Positions 38,373-46,368 of a DNA stretch of 64,000 nt are shown here, in pieces; the stretch's first letter is position 1; the number at the start of each line of letters is the position of its first letter. The translations under genes and the position numbers were made by a program. The notes beneath the pieces were generated by a model that saw nothing but the letters and a program-made list of their open reading frames with translations, had not been told where the DNA came from and made no database searches. This DNA is from an uncultured Roseburia sp. GTDB lineage: Bacteria > Bacillota > Clostridia > Lachnospirales > Lachnospiraceae. The DNA lies in contig UQAQ01000001.1 in NCBI GenBank assembly GCA_900539115.1, forward strand, positions 88,948-152,947, in the 5' to 3' direction.

Positions 38373-38852
38373 TTAAATGTATAAGGTCAGTTCTTTGCCC
38401 TGATTTTCATATTTGCGGTAAGATACACCGGCGGATTTCATCATTTTTTTAGCGGCGATGACACTGGCAGTATCGGCATATTTATCTTCGGCATAGATAA
38501 TTTCTTTAATCCCGGATTGAATCAATGCTTTTGTACATTCATTGCAGGGAAACAAGGTTGTGTAGATACGAGCCCCCTGCAGACGGAAACCGGAATAGTT
38601 TAAAAGTGCATTTAATTCCGCGTGACAGACATAAAGGTATTTTGTGTCCAATTCATCACCGGAACGCTCCCAGGGATATTCATCGTCTGAACAGCCACGT
38701 GGCATGCCATTGTAACCAACGGACAGAATGCGGTTATCCGGGGCAACGATGCAGGCACCAACACGCGTGTGCGGATCCTTGCTGCGTTTTGCAGATAACG
38801 TCGCAATCCCCATAAAATACTGATCCCATGAGAGATAATCTGTATTTTTCAT
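38373..38852 (-). CDS. Deoxycytidylate (dCMP) deaminase family protein
   Basis: 159 aa from ATG 38852 (GGAG 8 nt upstream; further in-frame ATGs at 38864 and 38885). The zinc sites are CHAE (HAE with catalytic Glu) and PCNEC, in the order of the dCMP/ComEB family, with GYNGMPRGC near the N-terminus. It makes dUMP for thymidylate synthesis. In Bacillus the homologue is comEB. Confidence 0.92.
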   Translation of the reverse strand: MKNTDYLSWDQYFMGIATLSAKRSKDPHTRVGACIVAPDNRILSVGYNGMPRGCSDDEYPWERSGDELDTKYLYVCHAELNALLNYSGFRLQGARIYTTLFPCNECTKALIQSGIKEIIYAEDKYADTASVIAAKKMMKSAGVSYRKYENQGKELTLYI

Positions 38853-38947
38853 AGTTGTCTCCATTCTTATGTAACTACTTATCAATATTAATAAAATGAT
38901 ACCATTTTTTTGGAGTTTTGTAAACCTTTTTTGAGTTCTTGTGCATC

Positions 38948-38981
38948 AAAAAAGGAAATGTCCGAAAACATCTCCTTTTTT
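38948..38981 (-). terminator. Terminator of rpsT
   Basis: Minus strand: a 14-bp stem (one G-U) made by 38968-38981 and 38948-38961, flanked by A- and T-runs. Confidence 0.85.
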
Positions 38982-39038
38982 CTATGACGGGTAGAATTGT
39001 AGTAGCAGTACGACTGCCCTCTACATACTTAAGTCAAA

Positions 39039-39302
39039 TTATGAAAGTTTATTTACAGCAAGTGTCAAGCGGGATACTTTTCTTGCTGCGTTGTTCTTAT
39101 GATAAATACCTTTTTTGGTAGCTTTATCAATTTCAGAAACAGCTGCTCTCAATGCCTCTGTTGCTGCTGCCTTATCATTTGCCTCGATTGCAACCTCTAC
39201 TTTTTTGATCGCTGTCTTAACTTTAGAACGGATAGACTTGTTTCTGTCAGCTCTTTTCTGAGAAACAAGGATTCTTTTCTTTGCAGACTTAATATTTGCC
39301 AA
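39039..39302 (-). CDS. rpsT: 30S ribosomal protein S20
   Basis: 87 aa from a TTG start at 39302, placed 7 nt after GGAGGT. An ATG at 39317 overlaps this ribosome site and would add five residues foreign to the family. The body [20 protein letters not shown] is typical of S20. A TTG start is known for rpsT in E. coli, where it limits translation. The gene is divergent from gpr, the usual Firmicute arrangement. Confidence 0.95.
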   Translation of the reverse strand: MANIKSAKKRILVSQKRADRNKSIRSKVKTAIKKVEVAIEANDKAAATEALRAAVSEIDKATKKGIYHKNNAARKVSRLTLAVNKLS

Positions 39303-39388
39303 TTCTAACACCTCCATTGTGTATTTTCATTTATTTTTTATGATGTTTCGTTAAACGGACACGGACATTAACATAAACATACTCATTT

Positions 39389-39417
39389 ATGATAGTACAA
39401 AAAATAGCAGATGTCAA
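39389..39417 (-). promoter_or_regulatory. Promoter of rpsT
   Basis: Minus strand: TTGACA (39412-39417), 17-nt spacer, TATCAT (39389-39394), leaving a leader of about 80 nt. Confidence 0.75.
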
Positions 39418-39479
39418 TACATAATTAAAAAAATATGGGGAATAATGGTGAAAGAATGAACGATAGGAGTGATGGCGGG

Positions 39480-40418
39480 ATGACAGAGAGAAAAACCGAT
39501 CTGGCGATGGAAGTCAGAGAAAGTTTTCCCAGGGATAATGTAGAAATCAAGGGAGTAGTGCTGGAAAAAAAGAGGGATGAAAAAAGTGGAGCAAAGATCA
39601 CGGTGGTTGAGATTAAAGATGAAAAAGGAAGTAAAGCAATGAAAAAGCCACAGGGAACGTATATTACGATAGAATCGGAAGAACTTCTGCATGATGACGA
39701 GGACAATGAAAATCTGCTGCTGTGCATCTGCAAAGAACTTGAGCGGATGGTAAAAGGTCTGCGAAAAAAACGAGTTTTGATCGCCGGTCTTGGAAATCGT
39801 CATGTGACGAGCGATTCCCTTGGACCGCGCATGGTAGAGGAGATTTTTGTTACCCGGCATTATGAGAATGAATTCGGCAGCGATTTTATGAAAAAACACC
39901 AATACGGAAATGTAAGCGCCATTGCCCCCGGAGTTATGGGGCAGACCGGGATGGAAGCCGGAGAGGTGCTGAAAGGGGTTGTGGAGAAAACACATCCGGA
40001 ACTCGTGATTGTGGTGGATGCACTGGCGGCCAGAAGCCTGTCACGTGTGTGCACGACGGTTCAGCTGACGGATACCGGGATCAGTCCGGGATCCGGCATT
40101 GGAAATGTTCGGAAAGCATTGTCAAAGGAAACTCTTGGCGTGCCGGTTGTGGCGGTGGGGATTCCGACGGTAGTGGATGCCCGTACAATCATCAGCGATC
40201 ATTTGGAACAGGTACTCACAAAACAGGGCTACCGCGAATGGGAGCGGGAGCAGTTTATCCGGGAAGTTTTGCAGGAGGAAACAAAAAATCTGTTTGTGAC
40301 ACCGAAAAATGTGGACGAGTCAGTCAGAATACTGGCAAAAGGACTTGCCAAAGTGATGAATTACTGCCTGCAGAAAAAGAGTGAGGTATATTTTGGAGAA
40401 AATACGGATACATTGTAA
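39480..40418 (+). CDS. gpr: GPR endopeptidase (germination protease)
   Basis: 312 aa from ATG 39480; in-frame ATGs at 39435 and 39456 have poorer ribosome sites. Gpr degrades small acid-soluble spore proteins at germination after autoprocessing. Visible are RTDLAME-type sequence KTDLAMEV at the N-terminus, GLGNRHVTSDSLGPR, APGVMGQTGMEAGE, VDALAARSLSRVCTTVQLTDTGISPGSGIGN and VGIPTVVDA, all diagnostic. It is followed 24 nt later by spoIIP, as in other spore formers. Confidence 0.96.
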   Translation: MTERKTDLAMEVRESFPRDNVEIKGVVLEKKRDEKSGAKITVVEIKDEKGSKAMKKPQGTYITIESEELLHDDEDNENLLLCICKELERMVKGLRKKRVLIAGLGNRHVTSDSLGPRMVEEIFVTRHYENEFGSDFMKKHQYGNVSAIAPGVMGQTGMEAGEVLKGVVEKTHPELVIVVDALAARSLSRVCTTVQLTDTGISPGSGIGNVRKALSKETLGVPVVAVGIPTVVDARTIISDHLEQVLTKQGYREWEREQFIREVLQEETKNLFVTPKNVDESVRILAKGLAKVMNYCLQKKSEVYFGENTDTL

Positions 40419-40442
40419 AGAGTGCACAAAAGGGGGACAAAG

Positions 40443-41609
40443 ATGGGAAAACGTGGGAAACAGCGGCTGAGTGTGTGTGCGGCGTTGGTGGTTTTGATCC
40501 TTGGCGGATTTATGGATAATAATGTAAAAACAGAATTAAAAAGAAGCGTGGGAGCACAGTTCTGCCATCTTCTTGCTGTCGAAAAAGGGGCAGAATGGCC
40601 GATGGAGGCATTGGCGGTGTATCCGATGGAAAAACCGGATGTGACAGCAAAAGTAGAATACGATCCGGAGCTGCTGCAAAAAGAAAATGAAGAGCTGCTG
40701 CAGGAGGAAAATGCTTCGCAGGAGACACCGGCTCTTCAGCAGGATACCGCGGTGCAGAGTGAAAATGTCACTGCCGTGCCGGCATCCGGAGTGGTAAGCG
40801 GTACAGGCAGTGAAGTGTTTGTAAAAAAGTTATGGGAGACTAAGGATGTTCATTATCTCTGGGATCACTTTTACATAATAGATTCTACGACCTCTGTAAA
40901 ACGAAAATTATTTCCTGTAGAGCGTCTGCTGAAAAGAGATATGAAGCTTCCGGTTCAAAACGGGAAAAAGCAGATTTTGATCTATCATACACACGGGGCA
41001 TCGGAAAGTTTTTCGGACAGCCGTTCCGGGAAAATGGAGGACAGCGTGATCGGAGTAGGAGAAAAACTGGCAGAAGAATTGGGAAAAAATGGATACGGAG
41101 TAATTCATGATACGACCAAATACGATTGGATGGATGGAAAAATTGATCGGAGCAAGGCGTATAATGTGTCGTTGGCGGGGGTTCAAAAACAGTTGGAGAA
41201 AAATCCGGACATTCAGGTTATTATCGATCTTCACCGGGATTCTGTCGGAAAAAATAGGCATACGTATACGACAATTGATGGAAAACGGACGGCGATTGCC
41301 ATGTTTTTTAATGGAATGAGCCGAAACCAATCCGGAGAGATCGCCTATCTTACGAATCCGAACCGGGAGGCGAATCTCGCATTCAGCCTGCAGTTAAAAT
41401 GCCATGCAATGGAACTTTTTGAGGGGTTTACCAAACCGATCTATCTCAAGGGATACCGGTATAATCTGCATTTGAAAGAACGTTCGCTTTTGATTGAGCT
41501 GGGAAACGAAAATAATACCGTAGAGGAGGCGATGAATGCAGCCGCACCATTGGCAAAAGTAATTGCAGATGTATTAAAGGGAGATGTAAAGCATAGTTTT
41601 CAGGGTTAG
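40443..41609 (+). CDS. spoIIP: Stage II sporulation protein P
   Basis: 388 aa from ATG 40443 (GGGGG upstream). Peptidoglycan amidase/endopeptidase acting with SpoIID and SpoIIM in engulfment. One N-terminal membrane segment (about residues 8-24), a Glu/Gln-rich spacer, then the catalytic domain with LIYHTHGASESF (zinc His/Glu region), IDLHRDSV and LIELGNENNTVEEA. It is in an operon with gpr. Confidence 0.95.
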   Translation: MGKRGKQRLSVCAALVVLILGGFMDNNVKTELKRSVGAQFCHLLAVEKGAEWPMEALAVYPMEKPDVTAKVEYDPELLQKENEELLQEENASQETPALQQDTAVQSENVTAVPASGVVSGTGSEVFVKKLWETKDVHYLWDHFYIIDSTTSVKRKLFPVERLLKRDMKLPVQNGKKQILIYHTHGASESFSDSRSGKMEDSVIGVGEKLAEELGKNGYGVIHDTTKYDWMDGKIDRSKAYNVSLAGVQKQLEKNPDIQVIIDLHRDSVGKNRHTYTTIDGKRTAIAMFFNGMSRNQSGEIAYLTNPNREANLAFSLQLKCHAMELFEGFTKPIYLKGYRYNLHLKERSLLIELGNENNTVEEAMNAAAPLAKVIADVLKGDVKHSFQG

Positions 41610-41615
41610 ATTCGA

Positions 41616-41638
41616 AAAACGGATAAAATATCCGTTTT
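41616..41638 (+). terminator. Hairpin after spoIIP
   Basis: A perfect 10-bp stem (41616-41625 / 41629-41638) with an AAA loop, followed by a T-rich stretch. Confidence 0.65.
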
Positions 41639-41723
41639 CCGCACTTTATTTTTAAAAAGAAATACGTTAAAATGAGACCATACACAAATTGACTAAGCGA
41701 AATAAACGAGTGAGGAGAAAAAT

Positions 41724-42086
41724 ATGGATTTTTTTGACAATGAACAAGTAGGAAAAAGGCTGCGCCATCTTCGATGTATTATGGATATATCTGTATCTGA
41801 AATGGCAGATTCTCTAGGGGTGACGACAGGACATTTTCGTAAATGGGAAAGAGGTGACCACGCGATCAGCTTGGTGGGATTGGACATGCTTCACAGACTA
41901 TATGGAATGGATCTGAACTATTTGATAACCGGTAAGGTAAGAGAACAGGATTTTGCCAATGCTTTATTTGAAATGTCACCGGAAGAATTCTTTTTTATGA
42001 TGCGCCAGATTTTGGAAAACTGTGAAGAAATCTACCGGGAAAGAAAAGAGCAGAAAATCGTGGGAAAAGAGGAGGAGACGATGTGA
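41724..42086 (+). CDS. XRE-family regulator
   Basis: 120 aa. The helix-turn-helix is at about residues 10-65 (LRCIMDISVSEMADSLGVTTGHFRKWERGDH), followed by LNYLITGK. The C-terminal half is acidic and helical and could mediate dimerisation. The start follows GAGGAG. The 3' end overlaps the LytTR gene by 4 nt (ATGTGA), so the two are translationally coupled. Confidence 0.88.
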   Translation: MDFFDNEQVGKRLRHLRCIMDISVSEMADSLGVTTGHFRKWERGDHAISLVGLDMLHRLYGMDLNYLITGKVREQDFANALFEMSPEEFFFMMRQILENCEEIYRERKEQKIVGKEEETM

Positions 42087-42436
42087 CGCAAACATCTATA
42101 TCCCGCAGGAAAAATACGGTATTCTTTCGAAAAGATGGAAGAATTATTTTGTTGGATATCCATGATATTATTTATATCGAACATCACAGCCGTACCATTT
42201 TTTTACATACAGTAAAGGGTGTGTTTTTGATCCCTTATATGACATTATGTGCGATTTACGAGAGACTGGGGAATGATTTCCTGTGTCAGTGTCACAAATC
42301 CTATCTTGTAAATCCAATCTATGTCGAGCAGTTTATCCGTTCCCGAAATGTCATCATTTTGAAAAATTATTTTGGAAATGTATCCGTGGGAAGGCATTAT
42401 CGTAAGAGGTTTTTGGAAAATATGCATTATAATTGA
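42083..42436 (+). CDS. Stand-alone LytTR DNA-binding protein
   Basis: 117 aa with GTG start. The whole length is a LytTR domain (IILLDIHDIIYIEHHSRTIFLHT, LCQCHKSYLVNPIYVEQFI, GNVSVGRHYRKRF) with no receiver domain, so phosphorylation cannot control it directly. It is coupled to the XRE gene, which may act as its partner or antagonist. Confidence 0.88.
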   Translation: MTQTSISRRKNTVFFRKDGRIILLDIHDIIYIEHHSRTIFLHTVKGVFLIPYMTLCAIYERLGNDFLCQCHKSYLVNPIYVEQFIRSRNVIILKNYFGNVSVGRHYRKRFLENMHYN

Positions 42437-42447
42437 AAGAAAGTTTC

Positions 42448-42476
42448 TTTACAAAAATTTATATCCGTTATATAAT
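42448..42476 (+). promoter_or_regulatory. Promoter of the phosphatase-MATE-proS-metH run
   Basis: TTTACA (42448-42453), 17-nt spacer, TATAAT (42471-42476), 24 nt before the next start codon. Confidence 0.78.
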
Positions 42477-42500
42477 AAGAGATTGCAGAGGTGATAACAG

Positions 42501-43169
42501 ATGAAAGAAATCTATCTGATTCGTCATGGAAGGCAGTCATCGAAATTGTGTAATGTCGATGTAAGTCTGGATGACGCAGGAAGACAGCAGTCACATCTTG
42601 TGGCAGACAGGCTTGCTTCGTATGGATTGGAAGCTTTATATGCAAGTGGCTTAAAGCGGGCGCAGGAGACTGCACAGCCAATCTCGGAGATAACAGGACT
42701 TCCGGTGAGAACTGTGAAATCCTTTCATGAGATTGAATTTGGAGACCTGACAGGTTTATCCAACGAAGAGATTGAGTCCCGCTATGGAAGTTTTGTTCGT
42801 CAGCGTGCTACACAGGAAAGCGATCTGGCGTATCCCGGAGGAGAAAATGGACAAGATGTCATTGACCGCATCGGGAACGATTTTAAAAAGATATGTGAAG
42901 CCCCCGAAAAGAAGGTGGCGATTGTGACACATGGTGGTGTGATCCGTGCACTGTGTGCCTTTCTTTTACATATGCCGATGAAACATAAGCTGCAATTGGC
43001 AGTAGACTTGGAAAATACGAGTATTACAGAGATTTTATTCGATGAGAAAACCGGGCGTTTTTATCTGGAGCGGCTAAATGATTATGAGCATTTGATGGTA
43101 GCACCGGAACTGCTTCGGAGATATTGGAAGACATCGCTGATATCCGAAGAACCGGAGACAAGAAAGTGA
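42501..43169 (+). CDS. Histidine phosphatase (phosphoglycerate mutase-like) family protein
   Basis: 222 aa. Catalytic LIRHGRQ at the N-terminus, ASGLKRAQETA, EIEFGDLTG, and the second histidine in VTHGGVIRAL. Such proteins include broad phosphatases and the CobC alpha-ribazole phosphatase; the substrate cannot be told here. It is first gene of a closely spaced run with the MATE transporter and proS. Confidence 0.9.
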   Translation: MKEIYLIRHGRQSSKLCNVDVSLDDAGRQQSHLVADRLASYGLEALYASGLKRAQETAQPISEITGLPVRTVKSFHEIEFGDLTGLSNEEIESRYGSFVRQRATQESDLAYPGGENGQDVIDRIGNDFKKICEAPEKKVAIVTHGGVIRALCAFLLHMPMKHKLQLAVDLENTSITEILFDEKTGRFYLERLNDYEHLMVAPELLRRYWKTSLISEEPETRK

Positions 43170-43185
43170 GGAAAGAGAACTATAT

Positions 43186-44565
43186 ATGGAACAGATGACA
43201 GAAAGAAAAGAAAACAAAATGGGAACGATGCCCGTAAAGAAATTATTGATCACGATGTCATTGCCCATGATGGCATCGATGCTTGTACAGGCACTATATA
43301 ATATTGTAGACAGTATTTTTGTGTCCCGTATCAGCGAAGATGCCTTGACGGCGGTGTCACTTGCTTTTCCTATCCAGACTTTGATGATCGCCGTGGCAGG
43401 TGGTACCGGAGTCGGAGTGAATGCATTGTTATCGAGAAGCCTTGGAGAAAAGAAGTTTGAAGAGGCAGACAGGGCGGCCAATATGGGAATTCTGCTTATG
43501 CTGATCAGTTATGTGGCATTTGCCGTATTTGGGATCTTTGGCTCAAAAATATTTTTTGAATCACAGGTAGATGCCTCCCTGCCAAATGCACAGGAAATTG
43601 TAAATTATGGTACATCCTACCTTCAGATCTGCTTGATCTTTTCCTTTGGTATCATGTTGGAAATGATGTTAGAACGCATTTTGCAGGCGACGGGAAAAAC
43701 ATTTTTTACCATGATCACGCAAGGTGTCGGCGCAGTGGTAAATATTATCCTGGACCCGATCCTGATCTTTGGATTGTGTGGCGCCCCGCGTCTGGGAATT
43801 GCCGGAGCAGCGGCAGCTACTGTGGTTGGGCAGATCATTGCGATGAGTCTTGCCGTATTTTTCAATATCACGAAAAATACAGATGTATCGCTGAGTTTTC
43901 GAAAAATGAAGCCGCATGGTGCGACGATCGGTTCCATTTACCGGGTAGGAATCCCGTCCATTATCATGCAGGCGATTGGCTCGATTATGACATATGGGAT
44001 GAATAAGATTCTGGCACCGTTTTCGACGACAGCGGTTGCGGTATTCGGTGTTTACTTTAAACTGAACAGTTTTATCTTTATGCCGGTGTTTGGATTAAAC
44101 AATGGGATCATTCCGATCATTGCTTACAACTACGGGGCGAGAAAGAAGGAAAGAATCCTGCAGACGATCCGGTTTGGTATTGCGATATCCGTATCGATCA
44201 TGTTTGTCGGAATGTGCATTTTTCTCGCAATACCGGACAAGCTTCTGCTTTTGTTTGATGCCTCACCGGAAATGTTAAAAATCGGGAAAATGGCATTGCG
44301 TATTATTTGCACACATTTTATGCTTGCAGGATGCTCTATCATATTGATGTCGACATTCCAGGCGTTTGGAGAAGGAATTGCCAGTTTGATGGTATCTGCG
44401 CTTCGGCAGTTGATTGTTATTTTGCCGGCAGCCTTTATCTTGGCACATGTGTTTGGACTGAATGCTATATGGTGGGCTTTCCCGATTGCGGAGATATGTT
44501 CATTGACATTTAGTACAATTTTATTTAAAAGATTGTATCACAAAAAAATTAAAATATTAAATTAG
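43186..44565 (+). CDS. MATE-family efflux transporter
   Basis: 459 aa with 12 predicted membrane segments. Family features are PMMASMLVQALYNIVDSIFVSRI, GGTGVGVNALLSRSLG and FGLNNGIIPIIAYNYGA. A Na+- or H+-coupled drug/cation antiporter by family; the substrate is unknown. It ends 10 nt before proS. Confidence 0.93.
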   Translation: MEQMTERKENKMGTMPVKKLLITMSLPMMASMLVQALYNIVDSIFVSRISEDALTAVSLAFPIQTLMIAVAGGTGVGVNALLSRSLGEKKFEEADRAANMGILLMLISYVAFAVFGIFGSKIFFESQVDASLPNAQEIVNYGTSYLQICLIFSFGIMLEMMLERILQATGKTFFTMITQGVGAVVNIILDPILIFGLCGAPRLGIAGAAAATVVGQIIAMSLAVFFNITKNTDVSLSFRKMKPHGATIGSIYRVGIPSIIMQAIGSIMTYGMNKILAPFSTTAVAVFGVYFKLNSFIFMPVFGLNNGIIPIIAYNYGARKKERILQTIRFGIAISVSIMFVGMCIFLAIPDKLLLLFDASPEMLKIGKMALRIICTHFMLAGCSIILMSTFQAFGEGIASLMVSALRQLIVILPAAFILAHVFGLNAIWWAFPIAEICSLTFSTILFKRLYHKKIKILN

Positions 44566-44575
44566 GAGGAACATT

Positions 44576-46324
44576 ATGAAACTTGATAAAATGATTGGAG
44601 ACCGCTTTAAAGAAAGACCATCGGATTGTGCGATTGAGAGCCATGCGCTGATGGTGCGCGGAGGATATATGAAGAGCGTGGCGAACGGTATTTATTCCCA
44701 ATTTCCACCATTGAAAAGAATTACGGCAAAGATTGAAAAAATCATTCGTGATGAAATGGATGCTCTGGATGGTCAGGAAGTATTGTTCCCGGTAGCACTT
44801 CCGGGAAGTTTGTGGGAAGAATCCGGTCGTTTTGAAAGCGTGGGAAGTGAACTTCTTCGTTTTAAAGACCGTAACAATGCTCAGATGGTTTTGGGAATGA
44901 CACATGAAGAAGCTGCGGTGCATCTGGTGCGCGAGTATGCGAACAGTTATACCAAATACCCGTTTATGATCTATCAGGTACAGACAAAATTCCGTGATGA
45001 GGCGCGTCCTCGTGCCGGAATGATCCGTGTCCGCGAATTTACGATGAAAGATGCATATTCGTTCCATACTTCACAGGAAGATCTGGAAAAATATTATGAT
45101 CGTATGTACAAAGCTTATCAGCGGATCTTTGCCCGTGCCGGCATTCCGGAGGTGGCTGTGGTAGCTTCCGATTCCGGTATGATGGGAGGAAGTTTGTCTC
45201 ATGAATACATGCTGTTGACACCGGTTGGAGAAGATACCATCGTACTTTGCGATGAATGTGATTATCGTGCCAATATGGAGGCAGCAGAGAGCATTATTGA
45301 GAACAAAGACCAGAAATTGGAAAAATCAGAATTGAAATTAGTAGATACGCCAAATCAGCATACGATTGAAGAGGTTTGTGATTATCTGCATCTTCCGGTA
45401 GAAAATTCGATGAAAGCGGTAGTTTATCAGAAAAATGAAGACGATTCTTATGTGGTATTGTTTATCCGCGGTGATCTGGAGGCAAATGAGACAAAGATTA
45501 CAAATTATCTTGGTGCGGCGATCCATCCGGCTGTGATCACAGAAGACTGCGGACTTCATGCGGGATTTATCGGAGCTTATCAGCTTCCGGAAGGAATTAC
45601 GGTTCTTTATGATAATTCGCTGAAGGGAATCGAAAATCTCTGCTGCGGCGGAAATGAAGTGGATAAACATTATGTTGGCTTGAATATGGAACGAGATGTA
45701 CCGGATGCCGTATATGGCGATTTTGCGAAAGCAATTGGCGGCGGTATCTGTCCATGCTGTGGAAAACCAAAATTGAAAATTGCCCGCGGTATCGAAGTTG
45801 GAAATATCTTCCAGCTCGGAACAAAATATACCAAAACGATGGGTATGGAATATTTGGATCAGGATGGCAAAAAGCATAATCCGATCATGGGATGCTATGG
45901 TATCGGTGTAGGAAGACTGGCAGCTTCTGTCTGTGAAGTGCGCCGCGATGATTACGGCCCAATCTGGCCAATCACGATCGCGCCTTGGGAAGTACAGCTT
46001 TGCTGTATGCGTGCCGATGATGCAGAATGTAAAGAATTTGCGGACAAATTGTACGATAGTCTTCAGAAAGACCGTCTGGAAGTGCTTTACGATGACCGTA
46101 ATGTGCGTGCCGGTGCGATGTTCTCGGATGCCGATCTGCTCGGTGTGCCGGTTCGTGTAGTTGTAAGCCCGAGAAACATGAAAAACGGTGTTGTAGAGAT
46201 TTCTACAAGAGACAAATCCGTACAGGTTCAGGTACCTCTTGAGGAGGCAGTTACAAAAGTGAAAGAATTGGTTCGGAAACTGTATGATGAAATTGAAGAA
46301 GGAGTTAAACAGTTTCAGGAATAG
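44576..46324 (+). CDS. proS: Prolyl-tRNA synthetase, bacterial type
   Basis: 582 aa class II synthetase with the editing (INS) domain between motifs 2 and 3, as in most bacteria. TKFRDEARPRAGMIRVREFTMKDAYSF (motif 2), LCDECDYRANMEAAE, editing region NSMKAVVYQKNEDDSYVVLFIRGDLEANETK, motif 3 GCYGIGVGRLAASV, then the anticodon domain. AGGAGG at the start. No T-box fits in the 10-nt gap upstream. Confidence 0.97.
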   Translation: MKLDKMIGDRFKERPSDCAIESHALMVRGGYMKSVANGIYSQFPPLKRITAKIEKIIRDEMDALDGQEVLFPVALPGSLWEESGRFESVGSELLRFKDRNNAQMVLGMTHEEAAVHLVREYANSYTKYPFMIYQVQTKFRDEARPRAGMIRVREFTMKDAYSFHTSQEDLEKYYDRMYKAYQRIFARAGIPEVAVVASDSGMMGGSLSHEYMLLTPVGEDTIVLCDECDYRANMEAAESIIENKDQKLEKSELKLVDTPNQHTIEEVCDYLHLPVENSMKAVVYQKNEDDSYVVLFIRGDLEANETKITNYLGAAIHPAVITEDCGLHAGFIGAYQLPEGITVLYDNSLKGIENLCCGGNEVDKHYVGLNMERDVPDAVYGDFAKAIGGGICPCCGKPKLKIARGIEVGNIFQLGTKYTKTMGMEYLDQDGKKHNPIMGCYGIGVGRLAASVCEVRRDDYGPIWPITIAPWEVQLCCMRADDAECKEFADKLYDSLQKDRLEVLYDDRNVRAGAMFSDADLLGVPVRVVVSPRNMKNGVVEISTRDKSVQVQVPLEEAVTKVKELVRKLYDEIEEGVKQFQE

Positions 46325-46368
46325 TTATATAAGAATTAGCTATGGTGTAACCAAGAAAGGCAGAATCT

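Noticed and set aside
38868..38885. GTAACTACTTATC resembling an element end
   Set aside because: Only the first seven bases match and there is no inverted partner nearby.
46315..46355. GAATAGTTA after proS resembling an element end
   Set aside because: Only part of the 12-bp end matches, no partner end or direct repeat is present, and the bases are the proS C-terminal codons.
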